This document shows positions 22,470 to 34,599 of a DNA stretch of 64,000 nt, piece after piece. Under the pieces are notes generated by a model. The model saw nothing but the letters and a program-made list of their open reading frames with translations, ran no database searches and was not told the origin of the DNA. Origin of the DNA: Isoetes taiwanensis (taxonomy: Eukaryota; Streptophyta; Lycopodiopsida; Isoetales; Isoetaceae). The first letter of the stretch is position 1, and every line of letters starts with the position of its first letter. The stretch is taken from positions 8,426,216 to 8,490,215 of the forward strand of contig JAJEKV010000005.1 of assembly GCA_021234155.1 (NCBI GenBank), written 5' to 3'. The position numbers and the translations under genes are program-made.

Positions 22470-25400
22470 TTTTTTTTTTTTGAAGAATATAGGAATATAT
22501 TAAACATGCGATCAAGTACAATGGTAAGTGTGGTGCTAAGAAATGAAGTGCCCATCATGATTCACAATCTGTAGGAATGTCGACCAAATTTCCCGCTTAA
22601 CTGTGCCAGACAAGCTTGAGACTTGGTAAGCCTGCCACAACTTATGCCTCAAGATCGGAACCAACCGAAAAGGGCTAAGCACTGCATTCTGAAAGACCTT
22701 CGCTCTCCGTCTTTTCCAAATCGACCACAGAAGCCAAGCTCTGCATAAATGGGATGCCTGCTGCTTGGCCACTGGCCAACTGCTAGGAAAGACTCCCAAG
22801 AGAATCTTCTAACTGCACAGTGAAGACCCAAAGAGGGCTCTCACCCAGGACCAAGCTGCTACCCCTATGCATAGGACAAAGCAGTGCTCAATGGTCTCTC
22901 GACGCCTCCCAAATAAAGGGCATGTTTCCGCTACCTGAGGCTTGAACCTGTGGACTCGGACATTCACCTTGAGGTTACGGTGCAAGATCTGCAACAAAAG
23001 GGTACGGATTTTAGGAGGAGGCAATGTATTCCACGCCCACTTCCACATGGCGGGCCACTTACTCCCTGGAAGCTTAAGCGACCACTTATCTAAAGGCGGC
23101 AACGTGTCCTGAAGCGCTAGAAGCCCATAAGCCAATGCTACAAACTGAGATGCATCAAGTCCACTATGTGACTTCCAAATGCGATTGACTTGAAAAGACA
23201 ACTGCAATGGAATAGCATTAGCAATTCTGGCCCAAGTTCGTATGTCCCACCGCCGAAGGCCAAATCATTCCCTAAAAAACTCCCACGGCGCCAGATGACC
23301 CTCCCAATATCAGTCACGGATGGATGTTACTCCTTCCGCAATCCATCGGCGCTGAGTACCTGGGTGTAGGAAAGAGGCCAAGGGAGATGCAGAATCCAAG
23401 GGTATCCAGAGAAAGGGCGATGAGGCTACCATACACCTGCTAGGGTCCAATGAAAAGAGAACCTTGAGCACCTTCCAGGCCTTCAGGAGATCCTTAAGAA
23501 AAGGCGAAGCATGTGGGAATGGCCGCAAATCCTCAAACAGAACCCACGGCAATTGAGTCGGAATTGTTGGCTTCCTAAACACAATAGAGTGGTGAAGCGA
23601 CTGTGCTGCCAAACCTGGGGATTGTTGCTCCTGCAACAACTGCCAGATGAATTTCGACACCAGAACCTTCGTGTGCAACGACACATCAAACATACCTAAG
23701 CCCCCCCGCCTTTCTGGGACGCACACACTTCCACTATGCGACCTTCACTGTAGCCGCCTCCTCATTTCCTCCCCAAACAAAATTGTGAATGGTGTCATCC
23801 AACTCCTTAACCACACTTTCTGGCGCAAGTATGCAGGAGGTTGCGTAAACATGAGTGCTACAGAGCACTGACTTGGCTACCAGAATCCTACCAGCCATGG
23901 TGAGTTTACTTCCCCTCCACCAGTTTAGATGATGCTTAAGATTCTGTAATGTCTCCGCCCAAATTGCCCTAGCATTAATGTCCAAGCCAAATGGTATGCC
24001 TAACAGTTTGGCAGCTGTATGTGGCGGTGTAAGAGCCCAGGGGAACTGACTCAACCATGCAGGAGGAGGTTCCTCCAGTACCCACATGGCCGAGCACTTC
24101 GACCAGTTAAGCAAGCACCCTGAAGCTAAAGAAAAGGCATCCAAAATATTCTTAGCTACCTGGAGATTGGACTCATCTGCATGAAGAAAGAGGAATATTC
24201 CATCTGCAAATTGACTGCAAACCTGTTGCGACCCATCACCCATGCGGAGACCTTGCACCACATTGTCAGCAACTGCCACCTGAAAAAGTTGTGAAAGAGC
24301 TTCTGCCACTATAATGAACAGAAAGGGGGCCAACGGACATCCCTGCCTAATGCCTCGGCCCACAGAGAAGATTGAAGAGGTCTCACCCTGACACCACATT
24401 GTCGCCCTAGCAGACACGTGCAGCTTCATAACCGTTTCCCTGAAACTAGGTCCACACCCAAAGGCCTGCATCATATCCACCAAGAACTGCCAGCTGACAC
24501 TGTCATACGCCTTGGCAAAGTCCAGCTTAAGGGGCTGCCTCATCCTACGAGCCCAATGCACTCCCTCAAAAGCAGCAGCCACATTATGAACAATATTCCG
24601 CTGAGGGAGAAAATCAGACTGCTCTGGGCTAATGGCGTGAACTGGTACTAGCTTAAGTCTCTCCGCCAAAGCCTTAGCAATGATTTTATACACTACAGAC
24701 AACAGAGTAATAGGCCTCCAGTCATTGATGGTTTTAGGATGCTTACATTTGGGTATAAGTAAAATACAACCTATATTCAGTAGAGGATGCATCGAGTTAT
24801 TCCCCAAAAGATCCACATACACCTGCACCACCGAGTCCCCCACCCACTCCCAGTACTGCTGAAAAAATTCCACTGGTATTCCGTCCAACCCAGGACACTT
24901 ATTCCGAGCCAACAGGCGGCATACGTCCCCCAACTCCTGCCCTATCAACGGCTCCTCTAAGCTCTGTCTTTGAAGGGCTGAGATTCTTGACGATACCTTG
25001 GCCAGCACCAGCTCCTGAAAAACACTCTGTGAGGGAAGCGAGCTCTCCTTGAAAAACCTTTCATAGTGCACTGCTACAAAGGCCTTGATAGCATCTGATT
25101 GCTGCAACAACACTCCCTGGGATATAACTATGTCGACCATGGCGTGATACTTCTTACGGTGGGCTGCTCTCGGAAAAAGACTTTAGAGCAAGTGTCGGAC
25201 TATTTCAGCCACGCCAAACCAGCTTTGACCCACGGCTCAAACGACAGCTTTGGCCTCCTCGTCAACCACGATCCGGCGAAGCACCCTTTTGCTCATGCAA
25301 GCCATCGAGACCCGCCCTCTGAGAGACTCGAGTTCGCATATAAGGCATCCAACTGCGGCGACAACCCGAGCCTTTTGCGCCCTACTCTTTCGTGAAAGCT

Positions 25401-26290
25401 GTTTTTATCCTAGCCAATCTTTTGTAACCATTGCACTCATTCCGCTATCCCGGCTGAATATCTGCCGCCAAATGAGGTTACAAATGTACATTTGTGAACT
25501 CGATCCTGAAGAAAAGCTTGTGTTAAGCTTAAAAACCGTCCCCGAGATGCCGCAGTGGGTGGTCATGAAGCCGCTGAATGATCCGGGGAGTGTGATCAGA
25601 GACAGAGGTGGCGAGAACATTCACCCTAGTGAAGGCTGGAGCATATGAAGGCTGGAGCATAATCCAAGACTGTTGGAGTGCCATAAACTCTATCCAGCCT
25701 AGAGTATGCCCTACCATGCCCCAGCCAATTATTGCAGCAAGTAAAATTCGATCCCCGAAAGCTCACAAACCCCACTCTTGCACAAGCCTAAACCATTGGT
25801 CACGCCAAAACCCCGCACAATATCTCGAACCAATACCATGCCTGTCCTCTGGGAGCTCCACCATGTTAAAGTCACCCAGGACAAACCATGTAGAACCCAT
25901 ACCAAAGGATTGGAGCTTATTTCGCAGTTGTGCCCATAAGCAACCTCTCTGAGTGGGCCCAATTGGTGCATACACATTTAGTAAGCCCCACCGGACCGCC
26001 CTCCTTCCATTTAATCCCCGCCCACTAACCCCGGCTATCTCGTGGGCTGAAAAGGTTACATGTACACCCATTTTTCAACAAATCAAAGTACCTCCTCCGC
26101 CCCCGCCTTTGTAGCAAATGCAGCCACATCTTGATTACCCCAATATTTCATTAGGTTGTTAATATCGCCCACGGCACATTTATGCTCCCAAAAAACACAA
26201 GATATCTGGATTAAGATTCTTCCACGACCATGGCGAGACGTGCTTTCGCTTATTCCTGAGAGGATTTGATGCCTCTCATATTCCAAGATA
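22470..26290 (-). mobile_element. L1-type LINE retrotransposon, decayed
   Basis: Minus-strand element ending in a poly(A) tail (T run at 22470-22483). In order from its 5' side it has an endonuclease with SWNMRGIK at about 26285 and LNVYAP ... VLGDFNM at 25763-26000. A reverse transcriptase follows at 23734-25140, then a zf-RVT-like cysteine region with ETIEHCF at 22809-23207. Frameshifts separate these parts. Sequence upstream to about 26700 may be the end of ORF1. I could not find the target-site duplication. Confidence 0.85.
23734..25140 (-). pseudogene. LINE reverse transcriptase, catalytic motif broken
   Basis: An open 468-codon frame covers most of the RT domain of the LINE: KCPGLDGIPVEFF, NDWRPITLLSVVYKI, LKLDFAKAYDSVSW, GIRQGCPLAPFLF and the downstream SKLTMAGRILVAKSVL all match plant L1-like RTs. 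The catalytic YADD/FADD box reads FADG, so one of the two essential aspartates is lost. The start is arbitrary: the true ORF2 continues upstream in other frames through RAAHRKKYH and the endonuclease. Together with frameshifts at both ends this makes the copy inactive. Confidence 0.85.
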
Positions 26291-27602
26291 GAATTTTCTT
26301 ATCCATGTGGGTCGTTCTGCACCATGGGTCCAGGATCCCCTTGCAAAGCCTCACATGCCTCAACACGATCAGCCCAGGAAGAAAAGTTCTGGACTACCTG
26401 ATCAATCACCATTCGATCCACTTGAGAAGGGACCTGTACAGTGGGCTGCAGATGGGCTAAGTGACCCTCTTGAGGTGCTCTCACCTGAGCTTTGCAAAAG
26501 CAGCATCCAATGTTTTCAAAAATAAAATGACATCAGACAGGAAACAAAATACTTTTCCCACATTTTGCAAAAAGCAGTTTATATGATCCACAGGGGCCCT
26601 GATTTTGCTTCTTAATTGGCTACAAGCTTTTCCATATCGGATGTTAATATCCTTGCAAGGTTGGCTAGGAAAAGACCCTTGCTCCATCATCATTCAGCAA
26701 TTACCTCTATCAATGCAGATCTATAGGCTCTTTAAATCTAAACATCTCCATTACTATTCAAGAGGTTGCATGCCGGGATTCAAGAGGTTCGATGCTCCTG
26801 CCTCCGTACTCTTTAATAATGTTTGCTTTGGTAGCGTAGGAGAAACATGTCAATCCAAGGCCCACAACTTTAGAATAAAACAATTATATGCAACACAAGT
26901 CAAAGTGTGTTCATAGCTCTAAAAAAAAGGCATACTTCTTAGTACACATCTCATATAAAAAAGAATTAGATGTTGACATTCCTTTCAAACAAAAAGAAGA
27001 GGCAGCCATAATCTCAACTATGGTACAAAAATATACATCGTTTATTTAGGTCCTTCAGGTCTTATCTCAATTCCATGGTACAAGTTCAGCCATTGCTTCC
27101 TTATATTATTCTACCAATGACATTTAAAAATTTGGCAAAACTTATACAATTGCACCACAAATTAAGCTAAAATCTACATTGACTGTTGGAAGCTGGAGCA
27201 TGCCATAAAATACTTGCATCTGGCTGGGTGTGTCTCCTGAGGATATAGCATTGCAAAGCAGACTAAGTTCAGAATTGCCAATGATTCAGAATTACAGCTC
27301 AGACTTGCCAATTACCCTTTATGATAATAGCAAGGCCTACCATTATGCTGGTCGTTTTGGCATCTAAAAAATGTCACTATGATTGTAGGGTAGAGACCCC
27401 ATGAGAATGGTCTAGGTTATGTTCCACCTCCTCGAGGAGGCGATGGAATTCCATAAGCTCTCTCTGTGACTTGAGATGCCCAAAAATCAATGAAAGATAT
27501 AATTGTTACCATACCTGCAATGTCATGCTATAGGCTTTCCAAGGCTGCACTATCGCCACGAAATATATCCAAAAGAACCTGTGAATATTAGCACTTAACA
27601 CC
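26291..27602. other. Intergenic; possible LINE ORF1 remnant at the left
   Basis: 26300-26700 has short minus-strand frames that could be ORF1 remains. The rest shows no recognisable coding. Confidence 0.35.
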
Positions 27603-28907
27603 CCAAATATTTTCGATTCATGGCGCTTCTCTTCGGCAGCCACAAGTCCGCAAATGGTAGCAAGCTTTGATTCACCATGTTCTTTAGCAAGTCTAACAGT
27701 GTTTCCATGAGGAATGGCAGTGGCTCGCTCTTGAAAGAATGAATTCTAGGTTTGCATTATTCTCAGTTTGAGATCCTGTAACAGAAGTTCCAGACATGGC
27801 ATATTAGAAGTAAGAATCAGTAGCTCCAACTAATCCACTTAAGTTCACTTCGCTGCACAACCATGCAAAATTAGTAACAAGTGCCATTCAACTTTCACTA
27901 GAACATCCAACGTTGCTCTAGATATACTTAAAAGAAATCATAACAAAAAATGTAACAGATGATGCAGCTATTGAAAGAAAAATAAGAAAGATGGAGGTAT
28001 GCTACTCAAAAAGTGACACAAAATGCAAACTAAAAGCCAAGTTTCCTAAAACATGCAAGCTAACCGTCGTTTCATGATCCTACTATACAAGTTCCATGAG
28101 GACTACAGAATTCCATGTTTACCCTTTCTGATTTAAGAACTCTTACCATTATGAATCAGATAAAACAATGCCAAAAAATTCCATGTTTACCATTCCCGAT
28201 CCAATCAAATACTGTATTGTCTTCTCAATCTGCCTCACGGCTGACATGGCCTGTCAAATAAAGATACTTATGTAGCACATCCCCATGTTTGTTCTTTTCT
28301 GTAGTCCATGATCGTCCCCATACTGCCTAAGGGCTAGGGCTGGCTCCCGTTTTGTCCCTAGTCCCATCTATTGATCATGGTAATATATGTTGGCAGAGCT
28401 TCTTCTGTTATCATACCTCTGATCAAACATATCAAATAGTCATTTGATAAACACTTTGATCTTTCCCTAATTTCTTCAATTTGGTCATAAAAATCCTCAG
28501 ATATTGGGTCTAGAAGATAATCTTGAGGTTGCCAGCATTTCTCCACAGATCTCAGAAAAGGCAAGATTGTGGATTGCGCCCAACCTTCCAAAGACTTAAA
28601 TATCTCAATCTTTTCTTGCGACAAGAAATGGGATTTCAATTTCAGATTCCTGCAAAGACAAGGCTTGTTTAGACAACCCAGTTCGTGAAAAGGACGGAAG
28701 AAAAATTTACCTTTTGTTAAAAGCGGGCTCCGTTGCAATGGCCATTGCATGCAAGTGAGTAATGCGGGATTGATTGACTGCCATATTCAGGGAAGCCAGC
28801 AGAGCAGGACATGGCGGCGATACTGGAAGCAGATTGATGAATGAACCTGAGGAAGCTCTTCTACTAAAAGCTGTGGATGCATGCAATTGTGGCTTCAGTT
28901 CTGACAC
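27603..28907 (-). pseudogene. Plastid acyl-ACP (stearoyl-ACP) desaturase pseudogene
   Basis: Three exons match the plant desaturase layout. Exon 1 is 28907-28711 (transit-peptide-like), spliced GT/AG to exon 2 (28649-28191), then exon 3 from 27775. Recognisable parts are EIFKSLEGWAQ, VEKCWQPQDYLLDP, DMITEEALPTY (here GMITEEALPTY), [19 protein letters not shown] and [11 protein letters not shown] with EEKRHE. The enzyme puts the first double bond into stearoyl-ACP using a di-iron centre. This copy is dead: a frameshift lies at about 28365 after TMIN, there is a TAG in GASPSP*AVW, and another frameshift in the LTG segment. The iron-ligand motif EENRHGD reads EKNKHGD. Exon 3 loses similarity after EEKRHES and the C-terminus is missing. 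Confidence 0.85.
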
Positions 28908-28909
28908 CC

Positions 28910-29695
28910 CACATTCCCTCTATTGTGTTTCCCCAAAAAAAAAAAAAAAAAGGGGATTGTTCTACGCGACACCGTGCCGCTGCCGATGAAGCCCTGCCAT
29001 TGCTTCCGCCTTTGGGATATGTGGAAGAATGATGAAATGAAGAGGAGGAGGTATTAACCTGGCAAATAGCCTAATGCATATGCACGAATAAGCATCCCAC
29101 CTCCGACGAAGGAACGAAAAAAGAATGCTATAGGCAGGATCTCGGGTTGCGGCTCCTCCCATCTCCGTTGTATTTTCTCCGCCATTTTCTAATTTTGCTA
29201 ACCCTTGATTTTTAAAATTGGGGATTTAATGGTGTAGTTTAATGCCACGTTAGATTTTGATGAGGTGGAAACTCCACGTGGATAGGCTAGAATTGCAGGA
29301 AAGATTGTAGGCCCGATAGGGCTGGTGTGCTAAAAAATTCGATATTTCTACACAAGGAAGCAAGATCAACAATAATTTATCTTAGAAGCCATGCAATGGC
29401 GGAAATACAAACCTGGAAAAGTGTCTCTCTTTCTCTTTCTTCTTCGCTTAACTAAAGCAGGACAATACATATCCCCCAGCGCAATTCTAAGTATAAAACC
29501 GTCGGAAGGAGGAGCCCGAGGAGCCAAACTCCGGCAGAGAATTACTTAAGTTTTCTAATTTCCCTGGCCCTAGGATTCGAAATTAGAGAATCGGACGGCT
29601 CAAAATGATTTCAGGTGACGTGGCAAGACATGTGGCATATCTAGAATTGCAGCAAAGTGTGCACCTCGGGTTAGGCAACCCTGCTAAATAAGTAG
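28910..29695. other. Intergenic, poly(A) tract at 28936-28953
   Basis: No supported gene. The A-tract could be a retroposon tail, but I saw no matching duplication. Confidence 0.35.
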
Positions 29696-29699
29696 ATAA

Positions 29700-29835
29700 T
29701 AATCATCACTAGGAGAAACAATAGATCATCAGTTTTCTTAGAGAGGCTAAAACTAGATGCGAACCGGGGCCCGAGCCTTGTTTGACCTGGGGAAGGTTGC
29801 CAGCTCAGCTGCCTAACAACGGACTGGCCAAAGCG
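29700..29835 (-). mobile_element. Candidate tRNA-derived SINE
   Basis: On the minus strand, an A-box-like GCTGAGCTGGCAACC and a B-box-like CCGGTTCGCATCT lie about 35 bp apart, followed by a body. The body recurs at 31400-31480 (ATCACTAGGAGAAACAATAG block), so it is a repeat family. Confidence 0.45.
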
Positions 29836-29859
29836 TTCTAATGCTAACTGTTTGGCCTA

Positions 29860-30470
29860 AACCTTATTTAAATTTTGAAAAATTGGCCTGCATGACGATG
29901 ATGACTTAGGAAGCCAGCCGACAAAAAAAACAGAATTTAATTGGCTATTATGTATTAATTACGAATTTATGAATGTATTGCTCTGCAAAAGTGGCCCTTG
30001 ATTTCTAATTGCCACAGTGGAAGGAGGACAGATCCAAACTCCATTCTATCAGTTTCCCTTTGCTTCTCGTTCATAACTGCAGCTTCTCGGCCAAGTCCCA
30101 AGTGCAAAAAACCAAAACTTAGCACCCAAAATGCAAACCCTTCAAGAACCTGGAAACTCACAGGGTTTACGTTGTGGAAGCCCTATCCTTGCCAGATTCG
30201 ACCAGGACCTTGTGCTGTGTCTTGACGTAGAGGAGGGGTGTTGGCGCTAGAGTACAGACCCTAAAAATCCTTCAGAAACAACTTGCCTTAAAAGTCCTCT
30301 CCCAAAGGCCCTGGCAATGGATGGACAACTTCCCCTCTGCAGAACTGTGGTTTGGCTCTAACCGACTCTGAAAATTGGCATGTAGGCTGGTGATGTCCTA
30401 GGAAGCTATCTGATGAAAAATCAGAATTCTATTTCATACTATACATTAATTACAAATTTGTGAAGGATAA
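29860..30470. repeat. Two diverged copies of a ~100-bp block
   Basis: The stretch at 29880-29975 (GATGACTTAGGAAGCCAGCC ... TTAATTACGAATTTATGAA) is matched loosely at 30378-30465. It suggests a local duplication downstream of the EF-hand gene. Confidence 0.5.
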
Positions 30471-30566
30471 AAGCAAAAAAATATATAACTAAAAAATTAT
30501 ATATCAAAAAAAGGTGAAGTTCTGACATGGGGTGTAGCATGACGGTGCAGACATAAGAAAAAATAT

Positions 30567-31130
30567 TTACATTATATTACATAGGTCTGCAATTCCATTT
30601 CCAATTGCACCTACAATTCCATTTCCCATTCCATTTCCAATTCCTGAAAAGAGATAGGTGTAGGGTGGTCTGGGTTGAGGATGGTATATCCAGTGCGGAG
30701 GTGGGTAAGGATAAGTTGGATATGGCGAAAAAGATGGAGGATAAGGCATCATATTTCGAGAGGCACTTCCAAAAGGGGGCAAATGTGCATGAGGAAAAGA
30801 ACACCTAGTGCATGATGTATGGTTGAATAAAATATACCTGCAATTGCTACAAAAACTTTTAGTCTTAAGAACATAGTAGAGAGTAGCACATTCCCAAAAA
30901 TCTAACACCTGATTTCTATCCTTATCTAGGATGTCAAAGTAGCCCATGACTTGGTCTCGCAGGTCTGGTCTCAACACCTTGTAGAGGTCAGAACGACTGA
31001 TATAGCCATCGCCATTCTGGTCTGTTCTTTTGAACAAATTGATGCCTTGGATCCTTTCTGACTCTGGAAGAGTGTGGTAGAAGGCAAAGGCCCTATTGTG
31101 AAGCGAGATCATATCTTCGTTGATTGCCAT
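30567..31130 (-). CDS. EF-hand protein with CxxC zinc motif and Pro/Gly-rich tail, 187 aa
   Basis: Single-exon frame with the start at the first Met (MAINEDMISLHN). A canonical EF-hand loop spans D37-D48 (DQNGDGYISRSD). A second loop spans D69-E80 and lacks the usual glycine (Q74), so it probably binds calcium weakly. LDFWECATLYYVLKT follows, a phrase typical of a plant EF-hand family that ends in a half-ZZ zinc finger. Here C94-x2-C97 and C107-x2-C110 form that motif. The tail after 115 is rich in Pro/Tyr (PYPTYPYPPP) and then Gly/Asn. Role in calcium signalling is inferred from the family. The gene shares an upstream repeat with the papain protease gene. The tail could be lineage-specific. 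Confidence 0.75.
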   Translation of the reverse strand: MAINEDMISLHNRAFAFYHTLPESERIQGINLFKRTDQNGDGYISRSDLYKVLRPDLRDQVMGYFDILDKDRNQVLDFWECATLYYVLKTKSFCSNCRYILFNHTSCTRCSFPHAHLPPFGSASRNMMPYPPSFSPYPTYPYPPPHWIYHPQPRPPYTYLFSGIGNGMGNGIVGAIGNGIADLCNIM

Positions 31131-31205
31131 GACAAAGGGGCTACCTTCTCACAGGTTCTTCTGCTCTGGCAAGAACTTGTTACTAATGCTTACTCTTTGC
31201 AACTT

Positions 31206-31400
31206 TGTACAAGTAAAATAGCCAAGGACAATCTTCATAATGTTTCCGTGTGGACATTGTCAAGATGTTGTACAAGTAAAATAGCCAAGGTCAATCGTCA
31301 TAATGTTTCGTATTGACATGGTCAAGATGTTGAACCAGCACGTTTTAGAATTTCAAGTTTTTACCAGAAGATTGTGTCTGCACAAACCATATTGAATACA
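31206..31400. repeat. Upstream repeat shared with the protease gene; internal 61-bp tandem
   Basis: Two units of about 61 bp (AAAATAGCCAAGG ... GTCAAGATGTTG), then the same GCACGTTTTAGAATTTCAAG block as at 15700-15750. At its right edge it matches the Helitron-flanking sequence at 15965-15985 without the Helitron. Confidence 0.75.
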
Positions 31401-31490
31401 TAATAATCGTCACTAGGAGAAACAATAGATCAACAGTTTCCTTAGAGAGGACAAAACTAGATGCGAATCCCGGGCCCGCGAAAATGTTGC
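31400..31490 (-). mobile_element. Partial copy of the 29700-29835 SINE candidate
   Basis: Shares TCACTAGGAGAAACAATAG and the B-box-side GATGCGAATCCCGGG; the A-box half is missing. Confidence 0.45.
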
Positions 31491-31938
31491 CAGTATTTTT
31501 GGAACGCAAGTTCTGAATTCATGGATGTTGCTTGTCAGAGGAAACCCCTTGTTTCGAGGTAATGATTCGCCAGACGGCTGATCAACGGGTCATCTTGGGT
31601 GTTTTTGGCTAGTCCGGCCGAATATATTATTCTAGTCTGCCAGCCACTAATTTGGTACAAATGCATTTGCAGGCTAACGGATACAAACATATTTAATATC
31701 AATTTGTATCTGCATGAAAATATGTGAAGGATAAAGAACTGTGCATTGTAAACGAATCTCCGTTTCAGCAGCATTTTGGGTCAAAACAAGCCATGGCAAT
31801 AAATTAGAATGACTTGCATGCAAGCTAAGGGATATATGTAACATATTCAAGATTTATTTATAGCAGCATGGAAATCTTACAGTGTATGTAAAGAATTGTG
31901 AATAAATAGTTATTGTAAATGAATATATCTGTCTAAAT

Positions 31939-33816
31939 TCAGCAGCATATAGGGCACCTAATGAGGCCATTTTCATTACAGTCAGGGCATCTTGAGACCA
32001 CACCTCCTTCTGAAACAAGTTTGCAGCTTCCACTGCACTCCAAACAAGGGATGAATCTGAGGCCTCCACATCCATCACATATCTTAAAAGGGTCTTCTTT
32101 AGGAATGCCCTCTAAGAGCTTTACTAGCTTGCCTTCTTCATGTAGTTTGGCAACCTCTTCTGACCCTCCAATGTATCTGCCCTTAATAAACAACCTAGGC
32201 ACAGGAAGTGAAATGCCAAGAAGATCCTTCATTTCTTGCCTAAAATCTGAATGCATAGACACATCTCTTTCATCTACTGCCACGCGAAAACTGCGAAGAA
32301 TTAGATGCATGTTATTGCAGTCATGGAATGTTTTCCTGATCCCTTGTAAGCTTGTTGTATAGAATACTACAAGATTCTCACCTCCAGGAGGACATCTCCA
32401 CTCAAAGCAATCCAAAGGGTTGGTATGAATCAGTATCTTTGCTTCTGAATCAATAGGGGATACCTTGGAAAAAGAAATCTTTTTAGCAGTACCACCACTA
32501 GCAGCATAGGCACCAGCAGCAGCAGCAGCAGCAGGAACATTATTTCTGTCTGAAAATCCATCTTTGAAGGACCATAAATTTTCCCAAAAGCCACTGTCAT
32601 ATATCTTATTTCCTTTCATGGCAGACCCAGCTCCTGCAAGGAAATGCTTATCAGAACGTGTTTGCCTGCTCATAAGAGGGGTGCCCTCATTAGATGTGCT
32701 CCAAGATGTAGAAGTGCTTAAATCAAAGCATGTTCTAGCATTCCAATCCTCCACAGTAACCTGTTTGAAAGCCTTTTCTATTGATGCTAGCAAATCAGGA
32801 TCAAAAACTGGACTTCTAGCTTCTCTGTTGGCAGGAGGACTAGAACCTTTCTTAGGTGTGCAGAATCCCCTGTTATAAACATAGGAACTTTTCCTTGGAG
32901 ATGGAGTGCACAACTTTTGTCTAGCAGAAGGTGAATCTGCTACAAAGTGTTTCAGCTTATTACCTGGATTTTTCAGTCCTCCAGGTGTTACGGGAGATCT
33001 TGGACAGTGATTTTCTATATTTCTCAAAGGCATCAAGGGTTTAACATCAGAGGCATCTCTGCAGAATATATTACCAATTTTAGAAGAAAGTTTCTGCCTC
33101 TGAGGTGTTGCAATACTGCCTCCTTTTTTGCTTCCAACAGAGTGCCAATTCTCTTTTTTTAACTTATTTGGAGAGTCATTTTCCTTGCCTCCCTTTCTTG
33201 ACCTAGAACAAGCCTTTCCTCTTCTACTCACATAGTAACAGTAAATTTCTTTCAACAGCTTGTCTAGTGCAGATGGGCTTATGCCATCCCTGGCAAATAT
33301 TGAATCCAATTTCTTCACTGCCTGCATTGCTGACAGGGACAATGATCTGCTATATGTTTTTTTTGCTCCATCAGACGATGCCTGTTGTGGATCATTCAAG
33401 CAATCATCTTCTAACCCTTCCATTAGCTCCCAAATATTGATAACCTCAGGTTTAGAACAAACCTCTGCAATATCAGCACAGTTGCTGGCAAAGCTTGCAT
33501 CTGAAACTTCATCTGCAGGAGCGAGTTGGAATAATACACAGCTTTCTTCAGTGTCTGTAGCTTCTAAAATAGGCTTATTATTTACTTGCCTGCTCATCCC
33601 TTCTTCACAATCTGTTGTGCATGTTCCTTTGTTAATCAGCAGATAGTTCTCATCAGACTCGTCATCTGGTGAATCCCAATTCAGAAACCCATATGTGGTC
33701 GATGTTAGGGCCACAAAATGATGGCAGTGTTTGCGTTTGTGTAGGGAAATCCGACGAAAATTGCATTCTCCTTTTCCTGTGTGAAAGTGGAAGCCTTTTG
33801 ATGATGCACAACCCAT
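31939..33816 (-). CDS. Glutaredoxin-domain protein with C-terminal zinc CxxC repeats, 625 aa
   Basis: Intronless. I chose the Met at 33816, not the one 20 codons upstream, because it gives MGCASSK, the N-myristoylation-type start usual in this plant family. The middle is basic and serine-rich, including repeated PSP/SPV-like blocks and an alanine run near 440-450. The glutaredoxin fold spans about 480-580: VVFYTTSLQGIRKTFHDC, VPRLFIKGRYIGG, EEGKLVKLL. The usual CxxC redox site is replaced by YTTS, as in relatives, so a direct redox role is doubtful. The C-terminus has four cysteine pairs (CDGC, CLEC, CPDC, CPIC), a zinc-binding DnaJ-like pattern. By family knowledge these proteins are membrane-associated or nuclear, of poorly known function. 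No breaks are seen. Confidence 0.9.
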   Translation of the reverse strand: MGCASSKGFHFHTGKGECNFRRISLHKRKHCHHFVALTSTTYGFLNWDSPDDESDENYLLINKGTCTTDCEEGMSRQVNNKPILEATDTEESCVLFQLAPADEVSDASFASNCADIAEVCSKPEVINIWELMEGLEDDCLNDPQQASSDGAKKTYSRSLSLSAMQAVKKLDSIFARDGISPSALDKLLKEIYCYYVSRRGKACSRSRKGGKENDSPNKLKKENWHSVGSKKGGSIATPQRQKLSSKIGNIFCRDASDVKPLMPLRNIENHCPRSPVTPGGLKNPGNKLKHFVADSPSARQKLCTPSPRKSSYVYNRGFCTPKKGSSPPANREARSPVFDPDLLASIEKAFKQVTVEDWNARTCFDLSTSTSWSTSNEGTPLMSRQTRSDKHFLAGAGSAMKGNKIYDSGFWENLWSFKDGFSDRNNVPAAAAAAGAYAASGGTAKKISFSKVSPIDSEAKILIHTNPLDCFEWRCPPGGENLVVFYTTSLQGIRKTFHDCNNMHLILRSFRVAVDERDVSMHSDFRQEMKDLLGISLPVPRLFIKGRYIGGSEEVAKLHEEGKLVKLLEGIPKEDPFKICDGCGGLRFIPCLECSGSCKLVSEGGVVSRCPDCNENGLIRCPICC

Positions 33817-34599
33817 CTCTCCCTTGTTTTCAAAATGCAGGTTCACACAGAGTACATGGAAAAGAAAATCTGGCAAAAGGGAATGAAATTGTTAACAGAG
33901 GAAGTACAATTAAGTTAACTACAACTTTTCCAAGCTGTACCAATTAGCTTAACTATAATCAATCTACATTCAAAAAAATGGGTTCGTAAATGCCACTCAT
34001 GCTAATCTGAAACGGTTAAGAATCATGAAAATGCTTTAAACAATTAAAACCAAGGATCCAGCTGTGTAGTACCTCTTCAAACAGACAGATTTGGGAGCTG
34101 CCAATTCCACTTCATTTCTAGATCTGCAATAGAAATGGAAGCATCACACAAGAAAAAAGGCCGGATTCAAGGCGAATAGGCCTTATGTATGATGAACGAC
34201 CAGGAAAAAACAGAGCTCCGAGTTGGGGAAAACGAAGAGATTGGCGAAAATCCCTAACGATTGTGTGGGTACTGATGAAATGAGGAGTGAATGAATAACC
34301 CGACAAGGAACAGAGCACTTTCCCAACGGCTTGATTCCCATCCGCCGCTGCAGCACAACGGAAGGCTGACCCGATTTTAACTGCGGTTAGGCGGGGATCC
34401 TACCGATAAACCAACCCGGGTTAAGCCAACGGTCAAGCTTGACCCTTCCTATGCCTTTGTCTAGAGTTATGGTAACAAATCAAGCCCAATTAAGGTGCCC
34501 AATTAATTAAGCAATGCTCCTAGATTTGCCAATTATATGGTGTCAAACACTTTAAAGGGGCAGCTCATTTGAAGAAGTATTTGCAAGGGACAGAATTCG
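33817..34599. other. 5' flank of the glutaredoxin-like gene
   Basis: Probably holds the 5' UTR and promoter of the minus-strand gene to the left. No clear TATA box could be assigned and no other gene is seen. Confidence 0.35.

Noticed and set aside
32564-33646. Plus-strand frames of 104 and 128 codons
   Set aside because: Antisense shadows of the intact glutaredoxin-like gene on the minus strand.
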